A DNA stretch of 64,000 nucleotides, from assembly GCA_902594335.1 (NCBI GenBank), contig CACJLY010000008.1:1-64000 (forward strand). The letters are read 5' to 3'. Below the pieces are notes generated by a model, which saw only the letters and a list, made by a program, of their open reading frames with translations, did no database searches and was not told where the DNA came from. The stretch's first letter is position 1, and every line of letters begins with the position of its first letter. This document shows, one piece after another, positions 7,553 to 15,416 of the stretch. Source of the stretch: an uncultured Pelagibacteraceae bacterium (GTDB lineage Bacteria; Pseudomonadota; Alphaproteobacteria; Pelagibacterales; Pelagibacteraceae). A program made the translations under genes and the position numbers.

Positions 7553-9294
7553 TGGAAATTTATAAAGATCTATCATCGCCTGCAAGCCAACAATTCGAAA
7601 AACTTCTAAATAGTCAATTATCAAAAAATAAGATCGAAGAGGGTAAGATAATAGAAGGGAAAGTCACAAAAATAACAAGTAAGTATGTTTTTCTTTTCAT
7701 TCCAGGATTAAAAAGTGAACCAGTTATAGATGTAAATGAAATAAAAATGATGGGTTTAACAAATGAGGTTAAAGAGGGCTCGACTATTTCTGTTTTACTT
7801 GAAAGAATTGAGGATAAAAATGGTGATGTTGTTGTATCTGCTCAAAAAGCTCAAAAAATTAAAGGCTGGAATAAATTAGTCAAATGTTATGAAAATAATG
7901 AATTAATAAATGGTAAAATTATTCAGAAAACAAAAGGTGGTGTTATTGTTGAACACGTTGAAACTGGCTCATTAATGTTTTGTCCAGGTTCTCAAATCTC
8001 TGACAAACCAATGAAAAATATTGATCACTTAATTGGTATTGAACAAAAGTTTGCACTTATTAAAATAGATATGGTCAGGGGTAACAGCGTTGTATCAAGA
8101 AGACAGGTAGTTTCATCAAATAAAAAAGAGGATAAAGCTAAAATTATAGAGAAATTCAAGGTTGGAGATATTATTCAGGATGCAGTCGTTAAAGGTTACT
8201 CATCGTTCGGTTGTTTTTTTGAGGTTACTACTCCAGAAGGTACAATAGATACACTTTGTCATCTTCAAGAGATAAGTTATAGTAGAGTTAATCATCCAGA
8301 TGAGATTTTTAATATAGGTGAGAAACACAATCTGAAAGTAATATCAATTGATATGGAAAAGTTACAAGTCGGATGCTCTATTAAACAGCTTTCCCCAGAT
8401 CCATTTGAGCATATTTCAAATTATCAAATAGGTAATGAATATAAAGTTAAAGTTGTTAAGATTACAGATTATGGGTGTTTTTGTGAATTAGAGCCAGGAC
8501 TAAGTACTTTGCTACATAGTAGTGAAATAAGTTGGACAAAAAAAAGTATTTCGCCAAGAAAAATTTTTAACGTAGATGACCAGATAAATTGTGTTATTAC
8601 TGAGATAGATAAAGATAAAAGAAGAGTAGCTATTTCCCATAGACTAACAAAGGAAAATCCATATTCTAAACTGGAAAATAATTATCCAGTAGGCTCTGAT
8701 ATAGAGGGAATAGTAAGTAATTTTAATGAATACGCAATTTACTTAAAACTAGCAGATTTTGACATAGACGGTTTTTTGCACTCTAACGATCTATCATTTA
8801 CTGGAAAACCCGAGGATGAACTAAAAAAATATAAAAAAGGAGACAAATTAACTGTAAGAGTTTTAGAAATAAAGACAGCTGATCAAAAAGTGAGAGTTGG
8901 ATTAAAACAGCTTCAGAAAGACCCGTTTGAATGGTTTAAGGACAAAAAAGTTAAAGATCCTATTACTGTAAAGGTTATATCTTCAGACAACAAGGGCTTA
9001 TTTGTAAAACCTGAGGGATGCGATATTGAAATTTTAATAAAAAAATCACAAATAGCTATGAGTCCGTCAGATGCAAGGCCTTCGCGATTTGTTGGTGGAG
9101 AAAGAATTGATGCAGCAATAGCTGAGTTAAATTTTGAAAAACGAAAAGTTTCTCTTAGTATTAAATTGCTTGAAGAAATAATGAATGCTAAGGCTATAAA
9201 AGAACATTCTAGTCCATTAAGTGGAAAGAATCTTCCATTCTCCTCCCTTTCAGAAAAACTAGGCAGCAAAAAAAATAAAAAGGAATCTGAATAA
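7552..9294 (+). CDS. rpsA: 30S ribosomal protein S1
   Basis: S1 is the mRNA-binding ribosomal protein that helps initiation on leaders with weak Shine-Dalgarno sequences, which are common in this window. Tandem S1 (OB-fold) repeats are visible: 'GKIIEGKVTKITSKYVFLFIPG', 'ELINGKIIQKTKGGVIVEH', 'GDIIQDAVVKGYSSFGCFFEV', 'GNEYKVKVVKITDYGCFCEL', 'GSDIEGIVSNFNEYAIYLKL' and 'KDPITVKVISSDNKGLFVK' (each abridged). That makes six repeats in 580 aa, the normal number for Gram-negative S1. The start ATG shares one base with the cmk stop. ihfB follows after 3 bases, the classical cmk-rpsA-ihfB arrangement. Confidence 0.95.
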   Translation: MEIYKDLSSPASQQFEKLLNSQLSKNKIEEGKIIEGKVTKITSKYVFLFIPGLKSEPVIDVNEIKMMGLTNEVKEGSTISVLLERIEDKNGDVVVSAQKAQKIKGWNKLVKCYENNELINGKIIQKTKGGVIVEHVETGSLMFCPGSQISDKPMKNIDHLIGIEQKFALIKIDMVRGNSVVSRRQVVSSNKKEDKAKIIEKFKVGDIIQDAVVKGYSSFGCFFEVTTPEGTIDTLCHLQEISYSRVNHPDEIFNIGEKHNLKVISIDMEKLQVGCSIKQLSPDPFEHISNYQIGNEYKVKVVKITDYGCFCELEPGLSTLLHSSEISWTKKSISPRKIFNVDDQINCVITEIDKDKRRVAISHRLTKENPYSKLENNYPVGSDIEGIVSNFNEYAIYLKLADFDIDGFLHSNDLSFTGKPEDELKKYKKGDKLTVRVLEIKTADQKVRVGLKQLQKDPFEWFKDKKVKDPITVKVISSDNKGLFVKPEGCDIEILIKKSQIAMSPSDARPSRFVGGERIDAAIAELNFEKRKVSLSIKLLEEIMNAKAIKEHSSPLSGKNLPFSSLSEKLGSKKNKKESE

Positions 9295-9297
9295 AAA

Positions 9298-9588
9298 TTG
9301 TCAGTCGTAAAATCAGATTTAATAAAAGAATTAGCAAATAACTATCCAAATTTTCTAAGAAAAGATTTAATTAAATTATTTGATATTATAATCTACGAAA
9401 TGCAAGAGGCATTAAAAAGAGGAGATAGAGTTGAATTAAGAGATGTATTTTCTTTAGAACCAAGGATTCAAAAAGCTAGGATATCAAGAAACCCGAAAAC
9501 TAACGAAAAAGTCAATACTCCCCAAAAAAAAACAATATTGTTTAAAATGTCAAAAGAATGGGTAAAAAAAATTAATGAGAAAGAGTAA
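9298..9588 (+). CDS. ihfB: Integration host factor subunit beta
   Basis: This is a DNA-bending protein of the HU/IHF family. 'SDLIKELANNYPNFLRKDLIKLFDIIIYEMQEAL' (abridged) forms the helical dimerisation part. 'GDRVELRDVFSLEPRIQKARISRNPKTNEKV' contains the DNA-binding arm with the intercalating proline in 'RNPKT'. The usual 'RGFGSF' motif reads 'RDVFSL' here. The length is 96 aa and the start codon is TTG at 9298. Its place directly downstream of rpsA supports ihfB over hupB. It overlaps pyrF by 14 bases. No ihfA is in the window. Confidence 0.85.
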   Translation: MSVVKSDLIKELANNYPNFLRKDLIKLFDIIIYEMQEALKRGDRVELRDVFSLEPRIQKARISRNPKTNEKVNTPQKKTILFKMSKEWVKKINEKE

Positions 9589-10246
9589 AATATTTATTGC
9601 TTGTGATACTAATAACATAAGCAAAGTTAAGAAAATAATCAAGCTAACTCAAAGTAAAAAATTAAAAATTGGTTATAAATTTGGCTTAGAGTTTTTGAAT
9701 TCAAAACAAGGTAGAAATTTCATTTCTAAATTAAAAAAATATACAACTTTTGGGGATTACAAATTTGCAGATATACCAAATACCTGTGTGTCTGCCATAA
9801 AAGCTGTTAAAGATTTAAAATTTGATTACTTAACAATTCACATAAGTTCCGGTTTAAATGCATTAAAGGCTGCTAAAAAAGTTTCAGGTAAAACAAAATT
9901 AGTTGGTGTCACAATTTTAACATCTTTAGACAACACATCATTAAAAGAAATTGGTTTCAACAAAAGATTGAATGAGATAGTTCTTAAACAAGCAAAATTA
10001 GCTAATAAGGCAAAATTAGATGGAATAGTTTGTAGTGCTAAAGAGGTAAGTATAATTAAAAAAGTTTTTAAAAATGAGATAATAACACCTGGAATAAGAT
10101 TTAATTCCAAAACTAATGACCAAAAAAGGGTTTTAACTCCAAAGCAGGCCTATAAAAATGGAAGTGATTGGCTAGTAATTGGAAGGCCAATTACAAAAGG
10201 CAACATTAAAAGAAATCTTAAAAATTTAATTAATCATTTAAGTTGA
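9575..10246 (+). CDS. pyrF: Orotidine 5'-phosphate decarboxylase
   Basis: This enzyme decarboxylates OMP to UMP, the last step of de novo pyrimidine synthesis. The TIM-barrel catalytic Asp-Lys-Asp set is in 'FGDYKFADIPNT' (about residues 64-75; usual form DLKLHDIPNT). Other family landmarks are 'GYKFGLEF', 'VGVTILTSLD', 'DGIVCSAKEV', 'ITPGIRF' and the phosphate-binding end 'WLVIGRPITKG'. At 223 aa it has the normal length for the bacterial group I enzyme. The start lies inside ihfB in another frame (14-base overlap), and the stop shares a base with the trpF ATG. Confidence 0.93.
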   Translation: MRKSKIFIACDTNNISKVKKIIKLTQSKKLKIGYKFGLEFLNSKQGRNFISKLKKYTTFGDYKFADIPNTCVSAIKAVKDLKFDYLTIHISSGLNALKAAKKVSGKTKLVGVTILTSLDNTSLKEIGFNKRLNEIVLKQAKLANKAKLDGIVCSAKEVSIIKKVFKNEIITPGIRFNSKTNDQKRVLTPKQAYKNGSDWLVIGRPITKGNIKRNLKNLINHLS

Positions 10247-10860
10247 TGATTAAAGGGGTAAAAATCTGTGGTATTTCTGATATTACAACTTTAACTCACA
10301 TTCTAGATCATGATTTTCCTCCTAAATTTATAGGTTTCATATGTGATTATAAAAAAAGCAAAAGATACGTCTCATATGAAAGATTAAAGACATTATTAAA
10401 TATTGAGAGAAAAAATACAAACTTTGTCTGTGTTTTAGTTAATCCTGAAGACGAAGTATTAGAAAGAATGAAAAAATTAAATTTTGATTTTTTACAACTG
10501 TATAATGTAGAACCTAAAAAAACAAAAATGATAAAAGAAAAGTATGGTATAAAAATTATCACTGCTTTAACAATTATTGATCAAAATGATGTTAATGAAT
10601 ATAAAAATTATATGGGAATTTCAGATATATTTCTTTTTGATGGTAAAGGTTATGAGAAATCTATAGGCTTTGATCATAAATTATTAAATTCAGTTCCAAA
10701 TTCTTTAAATAAAATGATTGCTGGAAATATAAAATTAGATGATATTCCTAAGTTTAATGATAAGGATATTTATGTAGATCTAAGTGGCGCATTAGAAAAT
10801 GAAGAGGGTAAAAAAGACGTCAATAAAATTGATAGACTACTGAATCTTGTGAGTAAATAA
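10246..10860 (+). CDS. trpF: Phosphoribosylanthranilate isomerase
   Basis: This enzyme performs the Amadori rearrangement of N-(5'-phosphoribosyl)anthranilate to CdRP in tryptophan synthesis. The catalytic Cys is in 'VKICGISD' (residues 5-12) and the general acid Asp in 'FLFDGKG'. 'GFICDYKKSKRYVS' matches the usual GFxFxxxSPRxV, and 'FLQLYN' replaces QLHG. The phosphate-binding loops are weakly conserved ('IAGNIKLDDIP', 'VDLSGALE'). I chose the ATG at 10246, sharing one base with the pyrF stop; a TTG three bases earlier is possible. The protein has 204 aa, normal length. Its order with trpB and trpA is conserved. Confidence 0.88.
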   Translation: MIKGVKICGISDITTLTHILDHDFPPKFIGFICDYKKSKRYVSYERLKTLLNIERKNTNFVCVLVNPEDEVLERMKKLNFDFLQLYNVEPKKTKMIKEKYGIKIITALTIIDQNDVNEYKNYMGISDIFLFDGKGYEKSIGFDHKLLNSVPNSLNKMIAGNIKLDDIPKFNDKDIYVDLSGALENEEGKKDVNKIDRLLNLVSK

Positions 10861-12104
10861 TGAAATTGAAAAAAAAAATTCCTGTAATTGATCAAGGAGA
10901 CAAACTGGGCTTTTGGGGAGGAAAATTTGGTGGAAATTTTGTGCCTGAAACACTAAAAAAACCTATAGAAGATCTAGAAATACAATTTAATAAATTAAAA
11001 AGTGACAAAAACTTTATAAGAGAAAGAGATAAATATTTCAAAAATTGGATTGGAGCACCAACAAGATTTATTAAGTTAAATAATTTAACAAAACATGTTG
11101 GTGGAGCACAGATTTGGTCAAAGGTTGTTTCTGATGCCAACGGTGGAGCTCACAAAATATATAATGCAACTGTACATTGTTTATTGGCTAAAAGGTCTGG
11201 AAAGAAAGTAATAATTGGAGACACCGGCGCCGGGTACGCTGGTAAGATGTTAAGCATGGCTGCTAAGAAATTTGGTCTAAAATGTAAAATTTTTATGGGC
11301 GCAAAAGACATAAAGAGACAACAACCAAATGTTAAAGCAATGAAGAAAAATGGTGCAGATGTAATTCCTGTATATTCAGGGAGTCAAACACTTGTGGATG
11401 CTGTTTCTGAATGTATGAGATTTTGGGTAGCAAATTGTGATACAACTGCAATGTGTGTAGGAAGTACTGTAGGACCCGCAATTTTTGTTCGAATATGTGG
11501 TTGGAGTACTAGTCAAATATCTAGAGAGCTTAAGGTTCAATTAATAAATGAATTTGGTAAAGTCCCTCACAAACTAAAATTATATAATTGTGTGGGAGGA
11601 GGTTCCTCAAGTTTTGGGTTTTGGAATGAATTTATGGATTATGATAAAAAACAAGTTGAATTTATAGGGGTTGAAGCTGGAGGACCAAGAAAAAGTAAAA
11701 AACATGCAGCTCCTTTAACTTATGGTTCCAAAATCGGTATACTTCATGGTGCAGCACAATATGTAAATCAAAATAGTGATGGTCAAATTGAAGAAACTGA
11801 GTCAATATCTGCAGGTCTTGATTATCCTGGCATTTCACCACTTCACTGCTTTTTAAAAGATGTGAAGCGTGCAAGGTATACAGCGGCTAGTGATGAGGAG
11901 GCATTAAAAGCTTACCAAATAGTTACAAAATACGAAAATTTAAGACCCTCTCTTGAACCAAGCCATGCGTTCTCAGTTGCAATTAAGGAAGCAAAAAAAT
12001 TTAGCAAGGATACAGTTGTAATTATTAATAGTTGTGGAGATGCATATAAAGATAGAGGTATTTTAGAAAAAAAATTAGGAAAGAAATATGTTAAATCCAA
12101 TTAG
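10860..12104 (+). CDS. trpB: Tryptophan synthase beta chain, divergent
   Basis: TrpB is the PLP enzyme that condenses indole with L-serine. Family features: 'GKFGGNFVPETL' at the N-terminus, the PLP lysine in 'GGAHKIYN' (Lys99), 'MGAKDIKRQQPNVKAMKKNGA' (abridged), 'CVGGGSSSFG', 'SISAGLDYPGISPLH' and 'LEPSHA'. Departures from the canonical enzyme: 'DTGAGYAGK' at residues 121-129 replaces ETGAGQHG (Glu to Asp at the catalytic acid, Gln-His lost), and 'NSCGDAYKD' near 390-398 replaces NLSGRGDKD (Ser to Cys at the PLP nitrogen contact, by my eye alignment). At 414 aa it is slightly long. It lies between trpF and trpA (17-base overlap with trpA). It is probably still tryptophan synthase, but the chemistry could have shifted. 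Confidence 0.82.
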   Translation: MKLKKKIPVIDQGDKLGFWGGKFGGNFVPETLKKPIEDLEIQFNKLKSDKNFIRERDKYFKNWIGAPTRFIKLNNLTKHVGGAQIWSKVVSDANGGAHKIYNATVHCLLAKRSGKKVIIGDTGAGYAGKMLSMAAKKFGLKCKIFMGAKDIKRQQPNVKAMKKNGADVIPVYSGSQTLVDAVSECMRFWVANCDTTAMCVGSTVGPAIFVRICGWSTSQISRELKVQLINEFGKVPHKLKLYNCVGGGSSSFGFWNEFMDYDKKQVEFIGVEAGGPRKSKKHAAPLTYGSKIGILHGAAQYVNQNSDGQIEETESISAGLDYPGISPLHCFLKDVKRARYTAASDEEALKAYQIVTKYENLRPSLEPSHAFSVAIKEAKKFSKDTVVIINSCGDAYKDRGILEKKLGKKYVKSN

Positions 12105-12888
12105 CCTTGCATTTAAACAAGCAAAATATGAGAAAAGACCAGCGTTACTTACTTATACTGTAGCTGGCGATAGCTCAAAGAAGCAATCTTTAGAGATCTT
12201 AAAAGCAATTTCAAATTATGCAGATATTTTAGAAGTCGGTGTGCCTCATAACACTCCAGTAGCAGATGGAGGCCAAATTCAAACTAGTGCTTATAGAGCG
12301 ATTAAAAATGGTATTAAGATGAATGATATTTTTAAAATTGTAAGAGATTTTAAAAAAATTAAAAATTCAAAACCAGTAATATTTATGGGTTACTACAACA
12401 TGATTTTCCAATATGGTGAAAATAATTTTTTAAAAAAATGTAAAAAATCAGGTGTTAATGGTTTAATAGTAGTTGATTTACCATGGCCAGAAAACAAAAT
12501 TTTTTCAAAGAAATGTAAAAAAAATTCAATTAATTTTATCCAATTATTGTCTCCTACAACATCGAATAAAAGACTAGAAAGTATTACAAAAGACTCTCAT
12601 GATATGATTTACTATATAAGCATGCTGTCTACTACAGGAGGAAAGCTAAAAGTTTCTCCAAAAAAAATATTAGCTAATTACCATAAAATTAAAAAAATAA
12701 GTCCTAAAAAAAATTGTGTTATTGGTTTTGGGATAACAGAAAAAACTATATCAAATTTTAAAAATACAGATGGACTTGTCGTAGGAAGTCAAATTTGTAA
12801 AGAAATTACTAGAAGTTTAAACAATAGACAAAATCCTGTCATAAATGTAAGTAAGATTGTTAGTAAACTAAGAAAAAAAATATCATGA
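12088..12888 (+). CDS. trpA: Tryptophan synthase alpha chain, divergent
   Basis: TrpA cleaves indole-3-glycerol phosphate and channels indole to TrpB. The TIM-barrel catalytic pair is kept: Glu49 in 'ILEVGVP' and Asp60 in 'VADGGQIQ' (same numbers as E. coli). Also recognisable are 'VIFMGYYNMIFQYG', 'GLIVVDLPWPE', 'LLSPTTSNKRL', 'IGFGI' and 'GLVVGSQI'. The loop between the catalytic residues reads 'PHNTP' where almost all TrpA have PFSDP, and 'SMLSTTGGK' replaces the S(x)TGVTG loop. These changes accompany those in TrpB, suggesting co-evolution. At 266 aa it is normal in length. It overlaps trpB by 17 and accD by 4 bases. Confidence 0.85.
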   Translation: MLNPISLAFKQAKYEKRPALLTYTVAGDSSKKQSLEILKAISNYADILEVGVPHNTPVADGGQIQTSAYRAIKNGIKMNDIFKIVRDFKKIKNSKPVIFMGYYNMIFQYGENNFLKKCKKSGVNGLIVVDLPWPENKIFSKKCKKNSINFIQLLSPTTSNKRLESITKDSHDMIYYISMLSTTGGKLKVSPKKILANYHKIKKISPKKNCVIGFGITEKTISNFKNTDGLVVGSQICKEITRSLNNRQNPVINVSKIVSKLRKKIS

Positions 12889-13814
12889 ATTGGTTAACAA
12901 AAGCTATAAATTTTGGAGAAAAAATAAAGAAGGTCCTTAGAAAAAGACCCTCAAAAGAAGATATAGCAAATTCAGATTGGACAAGTTGTTGTAAGGGTCC
13001 GATATTAAAGAAAGATTTACAAAATAATTTATGGGTTTGTAATCTATGTGGAAAGCACCATAGAATTAGTTGTAGACAAAGGTTCGACATAGTTTTTGGT
13101 AAGAATGCATATCAAATTTTAGAATCACCAATACCTACAGAAGATCCATTAAACTGGGTTGATACAAAATCTTACAAAGACAGACTTAGGATTGCGAGAA
13201 AGAAAACTAATCAAAATTGTGCAGTTATGATTGCTAAAGGAAAAATAAATGGAATTGAAGTAACTGCTGGTGCAATTAACTTTGATTTTATTGGAGGTTC
13301 GGTTGGAGCCGCAGAAGGAGAAGCAATAATTTATGGGGTACAACACGCAATAGACAACCAAACACCTTATTTGTTCTTTCCTTGTGGTGGAGGACAGAGA
13401 ATGTTCGAATCTACAATTGCTTTAGCAAATATGACCAGAACAACACTCGCCATAAATGAACTTAAGAAAAACAATTTACCGTATATAGTTTGTTTTACTG
13501 ATCCAACTGCTGGAGGAATAACTGCCTCTTTTGCAATGTTAGGAGATGTTCATCTAGCAGAACCTGGATGCCTTATAGCATTTGCAGGAAAAAGAGTAAT
13601 TCAAGCAACGGTTAAGGAAGAATTAAGTTCTGATTTTCAAACAGCTGAATTTGTTGAGAAACATGGCTTTGTTGACAGAGTTGTTCAAAGAAAAGATCTT
13701 CAAAAAGAAGTGGGGAACCTTCTATCGATATTACTTAGAAAAAATTCTGATATACATTTAGAAAATTTAAATGAAACTTCAGAAACTAATATCCAAACTA
13801 GAGAAGCATCATAA
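12885..13814 (+). CDS. accD: Acetyl-CoA carboxylase carboxyltransferase subunit beta
   Basis: AccD, with AccA, transfers the carboxyl group from biotin to acetyl-CoA to make malonyl-CoA for fatty acids. The N-terminal zinc ribbon is present but altered: Cys35-Cys36 are adjacent ('WTSCCKGPI') where the family has CxxC, while the second pair, Cys52/Cys55 ('VCNLCGKHHRIS'), is canonical. The carboxyltransferase core is well conserved: 'FDFIGGSVGAAEGEAI', 'FPCGGGQRMFES', 'TDPTAGGITASFAMLGD' and 'AFAGKRVIQ'. The length is 309 aa. It lies between trpA and folC, as in many proteobacteria; the 3' end overlaps folC by 44 bases. Confidence 0.93.
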   Translation: MNWLTKAINFGEKIKKVLRKRPSKEDIANSDWTSCCKGPILKKDLQNNLWVCNLCGKHHRISCRQRFDIVFGKNAYQILESPIPTEDPLNWVDTKSYKDRLRIARKKTNQNCAVMIAKGKINGIEVTAGAINFDFIGGSVGAAEGEAIIYGVQHAIDNQTPYLFFPCGGGQRMFESTIALANMTRTTLAINELKKNNLPYIVCFTDPTAGGITASFAMLGDVHLAEPGCLIAFAGKRVIQATVKEELSSDFQTAEFVEKHGFVDRVVQRKDLQKEVGNLLSILLRKNSDIHLENLNETSETNIQTREAS

Positions 13815-15036
13815 AAAAAAACTAGATTTATCTCTAGGAAGAACTTTTAATCTATTAAAAAAACTTGGAAATCCACAAGATAAATTAAAAAATGTAGTCA
13901 CAGTTGTTGGAACTAATGCTAAAGCAAGCATGTGCTATAGTTTAAAGTCAATACTTAATCAAGCTGGACATAAAACTAATCTTTATACTTCTCCCCACCT
14001 CCTCTCTTATACAGAAAGATACATTTTTGAAGATAAAGAAATCGATGAAGAAGATTTAATAGAATTACTAACAGATGTTGAAAAAACTTTGGGAGATGAC
14101 AATGCAACATTATTTGAAATTTTAACATGTACATTTATTAAACATGCTGAAAATTTCAGAGATAACATTAATATTATAGAAGCAGGATTATTTCATCAAT
14201 TTGATAGTACAAATGTATTTAAAGAAAATTTAATGACACTCATTGGTGTCATTCATAATGATCACTTTCAATGGCTTGAAAATAAATCAATTGAAGGTGT
14301 AATATATGAAAAAACAGCTAAGCTTTTAAACTCAAATATATTTATTAATAAACAAGTAAATAATGAAATAAGAGATAAAATAGAATATTCATTGGAAAAA
14401 AATACATCAAATAAATATTTTTTTGGTAAAGATTTTAATATTGCAAAGTCCGAAAACGGATTTATTCAATATCAAGATCAGTTAGGAGAATTAGTATTGC
14501 CAGAACCAAGTATTCTTGGAGACCATCAGCTTTATAATATTAGTACCTCAATTGCTGCATCAAGAAAAATTTTTAATATTAGAGATGAATATATTAAAAG
14601 TGGTATTAAAAATATTTCATTAAAAGCGAGACTTGAAGAAATAAAATCAGGTAAATTAAAAGATATTGCTGGAAATAATAAACTGGTAATAGATGGTGGT
14701 CATAATATTAGCGCAAGTGTTTCTATTTCTAATTGGATAAAAAATCAAAATGATGAAGTAAATCTTATCGTAGGCATGATGAAAGATAAAGAACATGTAG
14801 AATTTATAAAAACTTTTGAAAATATAGTAAATTCAATTACTTTAATTGATATTCCTAATCAGGATGGAGCAATATCAAAGGAAGATTTTAAAAAAAAGTT
14901 AGATAATTTAAAATTAAATCTGAAACTTTCTAATGATATTAGAGAAAGTATAAAATCGTTATCAAAAAATGAAAATACTATTATTCTCTGCCTAGGTTCA
15001 CTATATCTTGCTGGAGAAATTTTAAGCTTAAATTAG
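13771..15036 (+). CDS. folC: Folylpolyglutamate synthase / dihydrofolate synthase
   Basis: FolC is an ATP-dependent ligase that adds glutamate to dihydropteroate and folates (Mur ligase fold). 'LDLSLGRTFNLLKKLGNP' is the family start. The P-loop at residues 47-53 is GTNAKAS; the usual form is GTNGKGS, so both flexible glycines are Ala while Lys is kept. 'LYTSPHLLSYTERY', 'HNDHFQWL' and the C-terminal-domain 'VIDGGHN' also match. At 421 aa it is normal in length. The chosen ATG overlaps accD by 44 bases; residues directly after it (KLEKHHKKKLDLSLGR) align with the family, so a much later start is unlikely. The stop overlaps the convergent trxA stop (shared TTAG). Confidence 0.88.
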   Translation: MKLQKLISKLEKHHKKKLDLSLGRTFNLLKKLGNPQDKLKNVVTVVGTNAKASMCYSLKSILNQAGHKTNLYTSPHLLSYTERYIFEDKEIDEEDLIELLTDVEKTLGDDNATLFEILTCTFIKHAENFRDNINIIEAGLFHQFDSTNVFKENLMTLIGVIHNDHFQWLENKSIEGVIYEKTAKLLNSNIFINKQVNNEIRDKIEYSLEKNTSNKYFFGKDFNIAKSENGFIQYQDQLGELVLPEPSILGDHQLYNISTSIAASRKIFNIRDEYIKSGIKNISLKARLEEIKSGKLKDIAGNNKLVIDGGHNISASVSISNWIKNQNDEVNLIVGMMKDKEHVEFIKTFENIVNSITLIDIPNQDGAISKEDFKKKLDNLKLNLKLSNDIRESIKSLSKNENTIILCLGSLYLAGEILSLN

Positions 15037-15350
15037 ATATTTTCTTTTATCCAAGAAACAATTTCACTTTTTGGAACCGCCCCAACCTTAGTTGAAACAT
15101 GATTACCGTCTTTCATCAAAATCATCGTAGGGATTCCTCGAACACCATATTTTGTTGGCGTATTTGGCTCTTCATCAATGTTATGTTTTGCTACAGATAA
15201 TTGGTCAGACATTTCATTTGAAATTTCTTCCAAACTGGGAGCCACCATATGGCATGGACCGCACCATTCTGCCCAAAAATCACAAATTAATATCTTATTC
15301 TCTTTAACTAATTGATCAAAACTTTCGTCTGTAGATTTTACTGTTGCCAT
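15033..15350 (-). CDS. trxA: Thioredoxin
   Basis: This is a cytoplasmic disulfide reductase serving ribonucleotide reductase, peroxiredoxins and others. The active site is 'FWAEWCGPCHMVAPSL' (Cys30 and Cys33 of 105 aa), followed by the cis-Pro motif 'VRGIPTMILMKDG' and the closing 'VPKSEIVSWI'. No signal peptide is present. It is convergent with folC (4-base overlap), the standard alphaproteobacterial layout; upstream on the same strand one expects addA/addB, but sbcB is found instead. Confidence 0.95.
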   Translation of the reverse strand: MATVKSTDESFDQLVKENKILICDFWAEWCGPCHMVAPSLEEISNEMSDQLSVAKHNIDEEPNTPTKYGVRGIPTMILMKDGNHVSTKVGAVPKSEIVSWIKENI

Positions 15351-15416
15351 ATAGGTTTTATATAAATTAATTTTATTTATTCAATAGTTAAAAATGCGTA
15401 AATTTAATTTTATACA

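Noticed and set aside
8913-9269. 118-codon minus-strand frame inside rpsA
   Set aside because: Antisense to a conserved S1 repeat region; composition follows the opposite strand.
10860-12104. TrpB2-type or other fold-II PLP enzyme instead of TrpB
   Set aside because: Position between trpF and trpA, SISAGLDYPG and GAHKI blocks and length favour a divergent TrpB; kept as a finding instead.
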